Origin: Cristatella mucedo
Lineage: Eukaryota > Bryozoa > Phylactolaemata > Cristatellidae
Direction of reading: 5' to 3'
Length of the DNA stretch: 64,000 bases
Assembly: GCA_009760855.2 (NCBI GenBank)
Contig: WPIO01000171.1
Span: 188,001-252,000, forward strand
Below, one piece after another: positions 32,153 through 42,520 of the stretch. The notes under the pieces were generated by a model. That model had not been told where the DNA came from. It saw nothing but the letters and a program-made list of their open reading frames with translations, and did no database searches. Made by a program: the position numbers and the translations under genes. How positions within the stretch are numbered: the first letter of the stretch is position 1; each line of letters starts with the position of its first letter.

Positions 32153-32349
32153 ATGCAGCGCTGGTTTGGCCTAGTAGCTGAGATGAGCCGTGACGGAACA
32201 CTAGGTCAGCCGGTTGCTTTTAACGATATCAGTCCCGAGGTCGTGGGTTCGAATCTTGCGGTGAGCGATACTTCATCGCCGCTGCAAGCAGTGGTGATAG
32301 CCGTAAAGGCTCTTCTGTCGCTATACAAAAGAGGCTGTTAAATCAGCTA
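32153..32349 (+). mobile_element. SINE2, best full copy
   Basis: The tRNA-like head starts GCGCTGGTTTGGCCTAGTAGC (A-box), then B-box GAGGTCGTGGGTTCGAATC. The body GGTGAGCGATACTTCATCGC is followed by AGCCGTAAAGGCTCTTCTGTCGC and TATACAAAAGAGGCTGTTAA. The end shares GCTATACAAAA and spacing with the LINE B tail. Confidence 0.8.
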
Positions 32350-32470
32350 CTATTTTTTGAGGTACTCAACCCGACCACAGTCTGGCCTACGTCATGGGCT
32401 CAAGCCAAGTGGCATTTGGGAAGCGGCTGAATAGAGAGAGATCAAGTTCTCTTAGGGTGGTATACAAACG
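32350..32470 (+). mobile_element. SINE1 copy, abutting SINE2
   Basis: CAGTCTGGCCTACGTCATGGGCTCAAGCC (B-box), GGCATTTGGGAAGCGGCTGA, then TTCTCTTAGGGTGGTATACAAA. Confidence 0.65.
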
Positions 32471-32660
32471 AACCAGCAACATTTAAAAAGTAGCTAAAAC
32501 ACATTTTCTTCCCCAGCACCTGCTGGACAAATGTGAATTGTCCTATGAGAGCTTTTGCAAGCTCACACTGAACAATATCGCTCAACATTTGACATGTTTC
32601 CTCTACAGCACATGCACTAAGCACTGTACAAATGTCGTTATTATTATTGTTATTATTACT
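32471..32660 (+). mobile_element. LINE A/C 3' fragment
   Basis: ACATTTAAAAAGTAGCTAAAACACA (TFKK-LKTH) followed by a diverged UTR and tail (TAAGCACTGTACAAATGTCG, TTATT repeats). Confidence 0.5.
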
Positions 32661-32720
32661 AGATGTTCCCACTAGGTGGTGCTGTCGTCTATACCTGTGG
32701 AAGGGCTGATGAACACTAGC

Positions 32721-32942
32721 ATAACAATAATAATAATAACAATAATAATAAATTTGATATAGTGCCCTCGGAGAACTGAATCTCTTTCTAGGCACTTGAC
32801 ATTTGCTGCCAAGGAAGCACGATCGAATGATTAGTGGTAGCATGCTTAATAGACAACAAGAATAACATGATTAGGGGTGATATACATAGGGTCAGCATGT
32901 ACGTATGGTTAGTGGCAGAATGCATAGTGTCAGCATGCATAA
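32721..32942 (-). mobile_element. LINE A 3' UTR fragment
   Basis: (AAT/AAC)n, stem-loop complement and UTR. It meets a plus-strand A copy head to head at about 32942 inside CATAAG/TTCCAAG. Confidence 0.75.
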
Positions 32943-33746
32943 GTTCCAAGGGGACCTTTCATTGGACGACCACATCAGCTCCACAGTCAAGTCTGCCTAC
33001 TTTCAGCTACATAACATCGTTAAAATTTGGGCTTGTTTAGATAGGGATACCATATCTAAATTGTTCCATGCATTTCTGACATCCCGACTTGACTTATGTA
33101 ACTCACTGCATGCTGGTCTACCACCCGGTGCACTCAGGTGCTTACAGCTGGTGCAAAACTCTGCAGCTAATGTAATCTCTGCACCTGCACTGGCTCCCAG
33201 TCAAGTAACGCATCGACTTCACGGTTATGTCACTCACTTTTAGGTCACTTCATCCTTTGGCTCCAGCCTACCTATCGGATCTACTCCCCCCCCCCAGGCT
33301 AAGCATCATTCCACCTGCTTTTCAGAATCTAACTGAATCTAACCCCATACCTCGTTCAAATTCCAAATCCTTTGGAGACCATGCCTTTAGTTCGTATGCT
33401 CCCAAAGCCTGAATCTCATTCCTGACCAGCATCGAAACATCACTTAACTTGTCTACATTTAAAAAGAAACTAAAAACGCATTTATTTATGACAGCATTAG
33501 TGGGTCCCCGTGATTCGTCTTTTATGTGCCTATGCATGCTGAGACCGGTGCACGCTGCCACTAACCATACTTAGATGCTGACCATGTCAATGTCACCCCT
33601 AACCATGTTATTCTTGTTGTGTATTGAGCACGCCACTACTAACTATTCGATCCTACTTCCTTTGCTGCAATTGTAATGCACCTAGAAAGAGATTGAGTTC
33701 TCTGCAGGCACTTTATCAAGTGTATTATTATTATTATTAGTGCATA
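32943..33746 (+). mobile_element. LINE A copy
   Basis: From GDLSLDDHISSTVKSAYFQL to the tail. A deletion near 33170 removes the RLVCRE...HITP stretch, and frameshifts split the end; stem-loop and (ATT)n present. Confidence 0.8.
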
Positions 33747-33747
33747 A

Positions 33748-34340
33748 AGGAGGAATCACATGGACCCACTATATGCTGTGATAAATAGATGCAGTTTTAG
33801 TTTGTTTTCAGATGAAATCAAGTCAGGGAATGTCGTGCCACAAGTCGAAAGTGAGTTCCAGGCTTTGGGAGCATACGAACTAATGGCTCGGTTTCCAAAT
33901 GATTTGAGGCTCGTACGAGTTATATGTAAACAGTTGGATTCCGTAAAGCGAGTGGTATACTTAGCCTGGCGGGGAGTAGATCTGAGAGGTAAGCTGGAGC
34001 GAAAGAATGAATTTACCTAAAAGTGACTGACAGAACCTTGAAGTCAATGTGTCACTAATAGCCGGTGCAGGTCGGCGAGAAATGGTATGATGTGGCAACT
34101 GCTACGCTCACAACAGACAAGCCTAGCTGCAGAGTTTTACACCAGCTCTAAGCGCCTGAGTGCACAGTCCGGTAGACCAGCAAGCAATGAGGTAAAGAAG
34201 TCGATATGGGATGTCATAAATGCATCGACCAACTTAGCTGTGGTCTAAGTAAACACAAATTTGAGCAATGTTATGCAGCTGAAAGTAGGCAGACTTGGCT
34301 GTGGAGCTGATGTGGTCGTCTAATGGAAGGTCACTTAGCA
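33748..34340 (-). mobile_element. LINE A, 3' coding block of a 2-kb copy split by two LINE B insertions
   Basis: ORF2 end in complement, frame-broken, lacking the 3' tail. The same copy continues at 34470-34667 and 35690-37000. Confidence 0.75.
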
Positions 34341-34469
34341 ATGTAATGTATCTCCGTCAGTAACTCCACAAAGTCATAAAGACATGTGGGTGTTACTCAG
34401 GAGAGTTTTGTATAGCGCACTCACAGCCTAAGCGGCTTTCGGTACGCATTCGGTAGCCAAGCAACCAGA
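34341..34469 (-). mobile_element. LINE B 3' tail, solo, inside LINE A
   Basis: GTAATGTATCTCCGTCAGTAAC is the complemented B tail, ending at TACGCATTCGGTAGCC. AGCAA on both sides is a possible short target duplication. Confidence 0.8.
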
Positions 34470-34667
34470 AGTCTAAACTTTATGCAGATTCAACAGGAGA
34501 TATCCTGGCAGAGCCGATTGTGGGCATTAACCTTTCCAATTTCCAAATCGCACTTGGTTTGCCCATAACCGGCAAGTTGGTTTTATCATCATTCAATTTA
34601 AAAAAGTTTGCTGCCATCCATGTGCAAACGCCATCAATATATGCAGCAAGGGAGTTGAGAGAATTCG
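34470..34667 (-). mobile_element. LINE A, middle block (LNDDKT region)
   Basis: Complement encodes DGVCTWMAANFFKLNDDKTN and the VMGKPSAIWKLERLM segment. It ends in GAATTCGTTGT, one copy of the target duplication of the next LINE B. Confidence 0.8.
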
Positions 34668-35689
34668 TTGTAATGTAATGTAATTTATCTCGGTCTGTAA
34701 CTCCACAAAGTCTATAGACCATGTGGGTGTTATGCAGGAGTTTTGTAAAGCCCACTCACAGCCTAAGCGGCTTTTGGTACGCATTCGGTAGCCAATAAAC
34801 TTCATCTCACGCAAGAAAAAAAAAGTGGCAAGCATAGCAGAGTCACGAGAGCAGTTGAGGTAGTGAATAGCATGGAAGAAGCAGCTCAGGACCGCAGAAA
34901 CGGAGGAGCCATAGTGGGCCGTGGGAGAGTAGTTGTAGTTGGGTAAGAATTGTGGAAGCGAGTTCCACATTCTAGGACCTGCAGAGCTTAAGCTTCTGTC
35001 GCCAACGGTCTTGAAGCGGAGGAATGGGAAACAGCTAATTTATTGTCCACACAGGACCTGAGGGCGCGAACAGGCTGAAACTGATGCAGCAGTTCAGCTA
35101 GGTATTTAGGAGCCAAGCTGTGGCGGGCCTTGTGGGTCAGCGTAAGAACTTTGTTCTGTATCCGTTGCTCAACCGGCATCCATCCTAGCTCTTTTAGCAA
35201 ACAAGACACGTGCACAAACCGCTTGGACTTGAAGACTGGCCTTGCAGTATATTCATAGTCAGCTGCAGTGGCCTAATAGCTTTCTTTGGCAGCCCAGCCG
35301 ACAGGGAATTACAATAATCAAGCCGAGACAGAACTAAGGAGCTAGTTAATTTTTTTACAAGCCACTGTGGAAGACAGCTCCTAATCTTGGATAGGGATCG
35401 GACGTGATGACTAGCTGTAGAAGCCGTCTTCTGAATAAAGCTTTTAAAATTGAGGCAGCTGTCGAAAACGATACCTAAATTTCGAGCACGTGGTGATGCT
35501 CACACAATAGCATCACCTATTAAAAGACCAAAGCTTAGGACACCCTAAGCTTGTGGCTTTTTAATCCAGCCACAAGCTTAGGGTGTCCTATGAACAGCAG
35601 TTCGGTTTATCGTCATTTAATTTCAATAAGTTCTCCGACATCCAGGATTGAATATCGGCAAGGCAAGCATTCAGTTTCTCAGTTGCTTC
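34668..35689 (-). mobile_element. LINE B copy inserted in LINE A, with a 23-bp fold-back
   Basis: From the (TACAT)n tail complement through the ORF2 end (frame-broken) to the region just after YADD ([15 protein letters not shown]). The direct repeat ACAACGAA occurs at both junctions with A. At 35536-35590 it contains a perfect 23-bp inverted repeat not present in other B copies. Confidence 0.85.
35536..35590. repeat. Perfect 23-bp inverted repeat with 9-nt loop inside LINE B
   Basis: Arms 35536-35558 (TAGGACACCCTAAGCTTGTG...) and 35568-35590, loop TTTTAATCC. Other B copies have only the right arm, so the left arm is an extra inverted copy of the neighbouring bases. Confidence 0.95.
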
Positions 35690-35722
35690 GTTGTGCTCGA
35701 GAGCTGGGAGGGATCAAAACAT

Positions 35723-35840
<118 letters not shown>

Positions 35841-37000
35841 TAATGTATCATTGTATAACTGAACATCAACTGCATGAAAGTGAAAGCCTAGATTATGCCT
35901 GGCAATCATATCGGCATGAGGGAGAGTATCAATCATGAAAGAAACACGACCAATAATAGAGCCCTGAGGTACTCCATATTTCAGAGGTTCATCGGATGGT
36001 CTTTGTCCATTCACATCAATATGCTGGAGCCCCTATTGTGACTAGACCTGAACCATTGCAATGCAGTGATAGTGGTGCCCAGGCAAGATGAGAGACGGTC
36101 ATGAAGGACTTGGTGATCGACAGTATCAAAAGCTGCCGAAAGATCGAGCAAAACAAGCACAGAGACTCGACCTAAGTCTGCATTCCTAAGTAGGTCGTTG
36201 TACACCCGAAGTAATGCGTACTGTGGAGCTCGTAGCTCTAAAACCAGACTGGAACTTACTAGCTAGGTTTGAAGTTTCAATGTATTTCAGCTGGTCTGCC
36301 ACGACTCGTTCCAGTGTCTTTGATAGGAACGGTAGGAGGGAGACTGGGCGGAAGTTGCTCAAGTTCTCTTGGTCTAGAGTTGCTTCCTTGAGTAGTGGCC
36401 TGACTACAGCCTTTTTTGAAAGGTGCTGTGACATGACCTGATGCAAATGACATTTATTATGTTAGTTATGCATGGCAGCAGCAGATCTATGCATCGTAGA
36501 AGCAGGACAGTGGGAATAGAATTAAAAGGACTGCTTGTCTTTTTTGATTGGGATATACATTTCAGGATGAGGTCACTCGTAGTCTCCTTGAATGTAGGCA
36601 TTGAGGTGCTGCATAGAATTTAGTGACAGGATTCCAGGGGGTTGCTGCCAGCCTAGGGATGGACTCCCTGATCTTGTCTATCTTGTTGACAAAGAAGCTT
36701 GAGAAAAGATCAGCCAGATCATCACAAGGATCACTTGGTAAGTAGCTAACCTGGGAAAAGATTGTTGATTGTAGACATCAGTATTTTTTAATTGTGTATC
36801 TGTGAATCAACAATGTTTTTATAGAAGCTAGACTTGGCCTTTGCTAGGACCGATTTGTACGATTTACAGCCCTCGTATGCCTGTCGATGGACAGTCAGTA
36901 GCGATCTTATATAGTGTATGCTTTGTCGAGCTTAGTAGACCTAGCTACTTTAATATCTGTGGCAAGTAAACCCTAGGCCGTCTGGGCGAGGGCACACAGT
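35841..37000 (-). mobile_element. LINE A, 5' block with reverse transcriptase and linker
   Basis: Complement, right to left: linker (SFLKLLCQQDRQD region), PFNSIPTVLLLRCIDLLLP, VVRPLLKEATLDQENLSNFR with [34 protein letters not shown], then KYGVPQGSIIGRVSF. The active-site box is FHFHAVDVQLY, so YADD is lost. This is the most 5'-extended A copy; it shows that the conserved N-F-R-P-V-S motif precedes the palm, as usual in CR1/L2 elements. Confidence 0.85.
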
Positions 37001-37264
37001 GTGCTCAGTCAGAGGTGCAAACTCGTCGAGTATGTCAGCAAGTGTCGTTTACAGCAACCTACTAACAAAGAAAGGTCTGAAGGGGCATTGAGCAGCAGAT
37101 TATTTTACCTTTGTTTCCAGCAACACGAACTGATGTATAACTTCATCCAAATGCACACAAGTGCTAGTACAAAAAACGAGGCTGTTGAATCAGCCAACCA
37201 TTACTTCTACCGTACGTGTACGGTCGGGTGCGCATGCACTGGTAATCGAGCCTGTCTAAGTGCA

Positions 37265-37542
37265 AATGAGTATGTCTGTGCAAAAGAGTGAATGTGCATC
37301 TGCACATGCATCAGCATGTAAAAGTGTGTATGTGTGCACCGATGAGTGCTTGTGCATGGGTCAGGGCAAGGAAAGTGTGAGTGCACAGGTGAGAAAGTGC
37401 ATGTGGGTGTGGGTGTATATGCATGAGAAGAGGTGAATGAGTGAGTGTGTGTGCATGTGCGTGTGCATGTGCATGTGCATGTGCATCTGTGTGTGCATCT
37501 GTGTGTGCACCTGTGTGTGTGAGTGTGTGTGAGTGTGTGCAT

Positions 37543-37590
<48 letters not shown>

Positions 37591-37790
37591 GTGCGCACAT
37601 GTCTACAGAAGGGTGTTTGTCTACGAGCATGGGCATGTGTTTGCGCAAAAGGGAGAGTACACAGAGCGTGTGCATGTTTAAGCATGCGTGAGTGTCTTGT
37701 GTGTGCTTGTATGCCGTGTGTGTGCGTGCACGGTAGAGACAGTGTGAGTGCACGGTCGAAAAGTGTGTGTGTGCATGTCTGAGTGTGTGG
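37265..37790 (+). repeat. Degenerate TG-rich minisatellite
   Basis: GTGTGTGCATGTGC-type units with a pure (TG)n core at about 37553-37588 and short repeated blocks such as GCATCTGTGTGT. Long ORFs across it (up to about 200 codons, Thr-His rich) are repeat artefacts. Confidence 0.9.
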
Positions 37791-37919
37791 GTGTGTTTGC
37801 ATGGGCAAGTGCTTGCATGAATGCATGCACACACAGCTGGGCGCTGACAAGCCAGAGCATATGGGAATGTGAGCGCTCATGCAAGGCGAGCATGCATGGG
37901 TGTGGTGCAATGGAGTCTA

Positions 37920-39240
37920 AGACGACTACTTGTCGTCTTGACCCCATACCTATTGCTCTCACTATGCCTACTTTTCTAACTATGCAATAGATTTGATAAG
38001 AGTAATATAAACAATAGATGGTTTGCCCGATGAAAACTAAATTTCTATATGGATACTTCAAAAATTGCTGCTAGAGCAGCAAATAACCAAGGTCTAATTA
38101 TATGTATGGTAGCATGCATAGGCTAGTACCATGGCTAAACCACACAAGAAGACGATCAAGGCCACCGGTTAGTAGGACCACAGGCACAATGCAACATACA
38201 TTGAATCGTACAAGCAAAGCAAGCAGCAACACAAAAAGACAAGTTCTGAAGTGGGGCAGAGGGATAGCTGAGCAGATCGGACGAGTCTTTGGCAAAGACC
38301 GAAATGGTGCAGAGTCAATGGTATTGGTGACAGAAACAGGAGGCCGGTTCTAGACTTTAGGCGCATACGAAGAGAAGCTGATGACCGATTACCAAAAGAT
38401 TTCAATGTAGTTCCAGAAACGAGCAAGGAGCTCGGATAGGTAGGCTGTTGCCAGAGAGAGTCAAGCGACCTGTAGGTCAGACAAAGAATCTTAATAACGA
38501 TTCAATGCTTGATAGGTAATAAGTGATTGGACCAAATCGGCTTCGGTATCCATATCCAAGATGGCCTAAATTTTTGCAAAGGGGTAGAAAGTAGGTCAAC
38601 TTGACTGCAGACCTGATGAGGTCACCTAGTGAAACGTGATTTTGGAGCAGGACACCAGATTATGGAAACAGACTACGGGAGATATGCTGGCCAAGCTCAT
38701 TCTGCAGAGCTGGGCTCTCTAGTTGCTGGAAGTCCAACGTGCTGCAACACCACAATGAAAACAATGGCTTAAATTGGCTTTTAACTTCTAGTTGCTAACT
38801 TGTAATCCCGAGCCATGCCTGTGGTCGTCTAGTGAATGGTCGATTTGGAATAGGACATCCAGATTGCATGCAGATGCAATGGGAAAGATGCTGGCAGATC
38901 TGATTTTGAGGCATAGGCGTTACCTTTTCTGACACATGCTAGATTGTCGCTTAAATGGTAAGTTGGTTGTAGGGTCATTCAATTTCAGACAGTTTGGTGC
39001 CATCAAAGTGTGAATGCCAGCAATAAATGCAGCAGGGAAGTTTGTAGAGTTTGACGAGCTGGAAGGTAGGGATAGATCATAGTATGATAGAGATAGATAG
39101 ATCATAGTATGCAGATGACACAGGTGTGTGTCATCTGCATTGAAAGAAAAGCCTAGGTACGGTACAAAGGCTTATCAGGAAGCACGTCGGTTAGGTATTC
39201 TGGAGCACGAAAGGACTTCTAATGCGAGATAGAATATCGA
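37920..39240 (-). mobile_element. LINE C relic with a fold-back at its active-site box
   Basis: Aligns by eye with the relic at 28.0-28.9 kb in its left part; the right part (38930-39240) is the complement of diverged KLSDNLACVRK, LNDPTTNLPFK and the FFQCR-DTHL active-site region. A fold-back lies at 39108-39139. Confidence 0.55.
39108..39139. repeat. Perfect 14-bp inverted repeat with 4-nt loop
   Basis: ATGCAGATGACACA, loop GGTG, TGTGTCATCTGCAT. The right arm is the normal LINE active-site (YADDT) sequence in complement; the left arm is an extra inverted copy. Confidence 0.93.
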
Positions 39241-39506
39241 GATCAGTATGGCACTAATTGGGAAGCCAGTTTTTTATGCCAACGAACACATGTCTGGTTG
39301 CCAGCCGAGCGTGTCATTTCCAGCTGGCTGTTGCAAAGACGAACAAACACTTCCAACACCGTGTATGCCCTTGCTGCAAGGGTGAAGCATGCCGAATATA
39401 CTGCCGGGCTAGCCAGCGATCAGTGCAAGCAATTGACGGACGTTGCGATGGACGCACATGCAAAGACACTGGCTCTGCTTCACACTCCAAACGCACCAAG
39501 ACCTAC

Positions 39507-39610
39507 CGGGGCACTGCCTAAAGTTTGTCAGCAATGACTCCAGCGCAGCATGTATCTCGCTGAAGTCCGGAGTCTGCTTCGATAGCTCTACCTGTATCAG
39601 GTCCATGACC
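39507..39610 (-). CDS. RAP1GDS1: RAP1GDS1-like gene, first coding exon (start codon)
   Basis: Read on the minus strand, a pyrimidine-rich acceptor (TATTTTTCAG) is followed by GGTC and an ATG at 39606-39604, then 33 codons beginning MDLIQVELSKQTPDF and ending in CP. The exon stops after one base of the next codon at a GTAGGT donor, so the intron is phase 1. The bases before the ATG would be 5' UTR, implying a non-coding first exon further right, in the GC-rich 39.6-40.3 kb zone. The residues look helical (EIHAALESLLTNF), as expected before an armadillo array. Splicing to the exon at 22.6 kb keeps the frame and makes an Asp codon at the junction. Whether this ATG is the true start is inference: an in-frame upstream exon is possible. 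The gene symbol rests on the downstream exons. Confidence 0.55.
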
Positions 39611-39619
39611 CTGAAAAAT

Positions 39620-40260
39620 ATTTAAATAACACTTGAAGCTGCACAAAAAACATATCGCCGCAGAAGGGCTTCTATCAGCACCCTGCAACGAGCCCGCGCA
39701 TCGCGTACGGCGCGAGCTCATGCTCTCCCCCCTCCGCGGCGGTAATCCCCACAGGCCGACAGGGTCGCCAGAAGATTGCATAGTCGACGCGGAAGAAGCT
39801 GCAGCTGCAGCTTTCTGTCTGGCGCTGTTGCAACATCCGGACGCTTTTTAATGATTCGCGAAGCGAGCCGAAATCTTCGTACCGTCGAAGACGGCTAGGA
39901 CAGCGCAAAGCCAGGAGCCTAAACCACGGCCAGAAGCCGTTTCTGGTCAGGAGTCGCCGGCAGTGAACAAGCTATAGCGCGCACTAACTGGTCGCGGTGG
40001 CTATGACCGCCAATGCTAACCAGACGGCTCGGCGCTTCGGACGGGTAGGAACCTGCGGCTTTTGCCATTGCTACAGCCCTTGCCATTTCAGTTCTCATTT
40101 TGGGCTGCTGCTGCGCGGCAACTTACATTGCACTGCGCCCCTCGGTACCGGCGAAGAGTAACCACGATACACTGACAGCAATTCGCACCGTCCGCTGTAA
40201 AGACCTACCCTGCACAGGTGGAGATACTTCCAAGCGAGGGTGGTCGAGACTGTAGGGTAA
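39620..40260 (-). promoter_or_regulatory. GC-rich zone upstream of the RAP1GDS1-like start exon, possible promoter and 5' UTR exon
   Basis: This stretch is visibly richer in G+C and CpG than its surroundings (for example 39690-39760 and 39940-40150) and holds no LINE or SINE. It sits directly upstream, on the minus strand, of the exon with the first plausible ATG. Candidate first-exon donors on the minus strand include GCAGG followed by GTAGGT near 40205-40215. No TATA box stands out. Promoter status is inferred from position and composition only. Confidence 0.35.
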
Positions 40261-40261
40261 T

Positions 40262-40335
40262 GTAGAATAATATTAGGTTGTATCGAACCCTGGGGTGAAC
40301 TAAATCTCTAGCCGTCACTGTACAGCTCGCAACCA
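40262..40335 (-). mobile_element. Diverged LINE/SINE tail
   Basis: ATAATATTAGGTTGTATCGAACC and GGTGAACTAAATCTCTAGCC resemble the tail stem-loop complement in weak form. Confidence 0.35.
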
Positions 40336-40424
40336 GAGAATCAATAACCAAAGGATCAATGATATGCGCTGCATCATGCTTAGGCAAGAGTACAAATGTA
40401 CGCAAGTATCGCACTTAATAAGTG

Positions 40425-40600
40425 CGGCCTCGATAGATCAATCAATCGGTTAGAGCTCTGCGCTGGTGGCCCGCATGTCACAGAATCCTACCGGCCTCGA
40501 GTAAAAAGAAAGTTTTTTCGGCTTCGAGTGCCACGTCATACAGCCTGAGGTGGCTCAGTAGATAGACAGTGAGCCAGAATCCTTAAAAGCACACAGGAAG
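40425..40600 (+). repeat. tRNA-like stretch, possible SINE head
   Basis: ATAGATCAATCAATCGGTTAGAGCTCTGCGCTGG looks like a tRNA A-arm; a second similar start, GGTGGCTCAGTAGATAGACAG, follows at about 40550. No tRNA cloverleaf can be drawn with confidence and no poly-T terminator follows, so a tRNA gene is unlikely. Confidence 0.3.
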
Positions 40601-40635
40601 AAAGTGCCACCTGCAGGTTAGAGCTCCGGCTTGTA

Positions 40636-41132
40636 ATCTGCACCTATACTCCAGCCTATCTTTCAGATATACTACCCCATCAGGCCAAGCATCGTACCAC
40701 TCGCTTTTCGGAATCCAACAGTCTGGAAATACCTCGTACAAACCTTAAATCCTTTGGAGACCGTGCATTTAGCTCGTATGCTCCCAAAGCCTGGAACTCC
40801 CTCCCGACCTGCGTCAGAACATCCCCTGACCTGACCACATTTAAAAGAAACTTAAAAACACACCTATTTAGGACAGCATTTAGTGGGTCCCTGTGATTCG
40901 TCTTTGATGTGCTTATGCGTGCTGACACTGTGCATGCTGCCACTAACCACATTTGCATGCTGGCCCTGTGCATGTCACCCCTAACCATATTATTCATTTT
41001 GTTTGTTTTTCAAGCATGATTTTACTTACTATTCTATTGCATATCAGTTTGCAGCAAATGTAAAGCGCCTAGAAAGAGATTAAGTTCTCTGAGGGCACTT
41101 TATCAAGTGCAATATTATTATTATTATTATTA
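40636..41132 (+). mobile_element. LINE A copy, short and very well preserved
   Basis: Starts in [20 protein letters not shown], continues with an intact C-terminus, UTR, stem-loop and (ATT)n. The UTR is nearly identical to the copies at 1.7 and 52.5 kb. Confidence 0.9.
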
Positions 41133-41189
41133 CAGAGCGAACAGCGGCAGTGACAGACGAGCTCACTTGGCCGAAGGGGAAGCTGAGCG

Positions 41190-41810
41190 GGACAGCTCCG
41201 CTTTTAGCTGAGACCCTAATGATGCCAAGTCATTGCAGATGGCGACCGAAGCTGAAAGCGAGAAGGTCCGTGCTTTCGGCGCAAGAGCGAACTGGAGGTT
41301 TGATCGCCGAATGCTTTCCATTTAGTGTGATGGATGGCGAGACGACTGCAAGCTCAGGTGCAAGCTGATGCGAAAGCAAACTGGAGGAGCAAGGAGATTT
41401 GTTAGGTGGGCTCGTGAAAGTGATTGTAGCTACCTATAAGCCAGACAGAGGATCTTAAAACCGATTCTCGATGCTTGGAATAAGCAGTCGGCAGCGAAGC
41501 TCAGGCGATGGTGACGATATGGTGTTTCAGCTACGCCGCCGAAAACCGAACAAGTTCCTTACTTTTGCATCAGTTTCAGACGGTAGATCAGGACGCAGAC
41601 CCGGGTCCTCAGTAAAGGGAATTGCAGTAATCTAGATCCGATGTCGCAAACGAGTTGACTAGTTTGGCTTTCGGACTATTATCTAAGCAGGCCCTGATTT
41701 TGGTGATGCGCCTTTGCGTAAATTAGGCCGACTTGACAGCGGAAAGAATGTGCTCATCTAATGACAAGTCATGTTGGACTTGTTTTGAGGTATAGCGTCT
41801 TCTACTTCAA
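41190..41810 (-). mobile_element. LINE C relic
   Basis: GATGGCGACCGAAGCTGAAAGC and GCGAACTGGAGGTTTGATCGCC align with 28385-28460; the rest matches the order of the 28-kb relic. No intact frame. Confidence 0.5.
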
Positions 41811-42186
41811 ACTCCTTACGCCAAAAGCAAGCGCTCATAAAGGTGCTAGTCCCTACCGCCTACCCACAATAAACCCGCTGGTGACCCCGCTGGTGACGCC
41901 CGCACGCATCCGAACCGGCTAGCAATTCGTAAGTGCGGCAACGATACGTGCAGATATCCCGGCGGTAGCAGAACCCGGCAGCAAAGGTCACTCATACCGT
42001 AAGATACTTCGTCCGTATCCATAGCGCAAAGGAGTCCATTCAACAGTCACGGAGGGCTACATGTATCTAGCACCAGCCACAGCCTACAGAAACGTTCGTT
42101 TGACGGCCAAACCGAAACTGAACCAGCTGACTCAAAGCCTCAAACACAACCTGACTGAATCAAATTCTAGAGCGAAACTGACTTAG
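41811..42186. other. Unassigned, GC-rich start
   Basis: Contains a small direct repeat (CCCGCTGGTGAC twice at about 41876-41898) and a minus-strand ORF of 65 codons (41846-42043) without splice sites I can trust or any known motif. Confidence 0.3.
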
Positions 42187-42188
42187 TA

Positions 42189-42518
42189 CGACCGTATTTT
42201 TACGAGTGTAAGCTGTATTTTTTCCGATTTAAAAAAGCAACCCTGTGACTTATACACTGCAAGTCGCTGCATCAGTCACTGCATACAGTGAAAGTGACGA
42301 TTCAGACATTGGCAGTGTTGCATAAGACTATGAAGATCTTAGCAGCGATACCGATGACTAGTTTTTTTTATAACTGATAATTAAAGCAAATTTATTTTAC
42401 TACAAAATGAGCAATGTATTCAGTAATAATATTTTTAACCAAAAACTTCCAAAACAATTTGTCCATAAATTCAGGGTGCGACTTATACTTGGGTGCGACT
42501 TATACTCGTAAAAAACGA
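42189..42518 (+). mobile_element. Small non-autonomous DNA transposon, pogo-like (MITE)
   Basis: About 330 bp with inverted ends: CGTATTTTTACGAGTGTAAG on the left, and on the right TTATACTCGTAAAAAACG preceded by two TGCGACTTATA units. TA dinucleotides flank both ends (42187-42188 and 42519-42520), as expected for Tc1/pogo-type insertion. Inside is a remnant acidic reading (SESDDSDIGSVA, stop, DYEDLSSDTDD, stop), like the acidic C-terminal tail of pogo-type transposases. So it looks like an internally deleted copy of an autonomous element. The family call is tentative. Confidence 0.5.
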
Positions 42519-42520
42519 TA

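Noticed and set aside
32721-33746. Twin-priming (5' inversion) of a single LINE A
   Set aside because: The minus-strand part contains its own 3' tail and (AAT)n, so it is a separate insertion, not the inverted 5' part of the plus-strand copy.
35679-35720. LINE A/LINE B recombinant at homologous ORF2 positions
   Set aside because: The ACAACGAA direct repeats on both sides and continuation of A beyond B show an ordinary insertion rather than a template-switch chimera.
37207-37990. His/Thr-rich ORFs of up to 199 codons
   Set aside because: They lie in a degenerate TG-rich minisatellite; all frames are open for compositional reasons.
40425-40600. Possible tRNA genes
   Set aside because: tRNA-like A arms are present but there is no complete cloverleaf or terminator; better explained as SINE heads. 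The same applies to the A/B boxes of SINE1 and SINE2.
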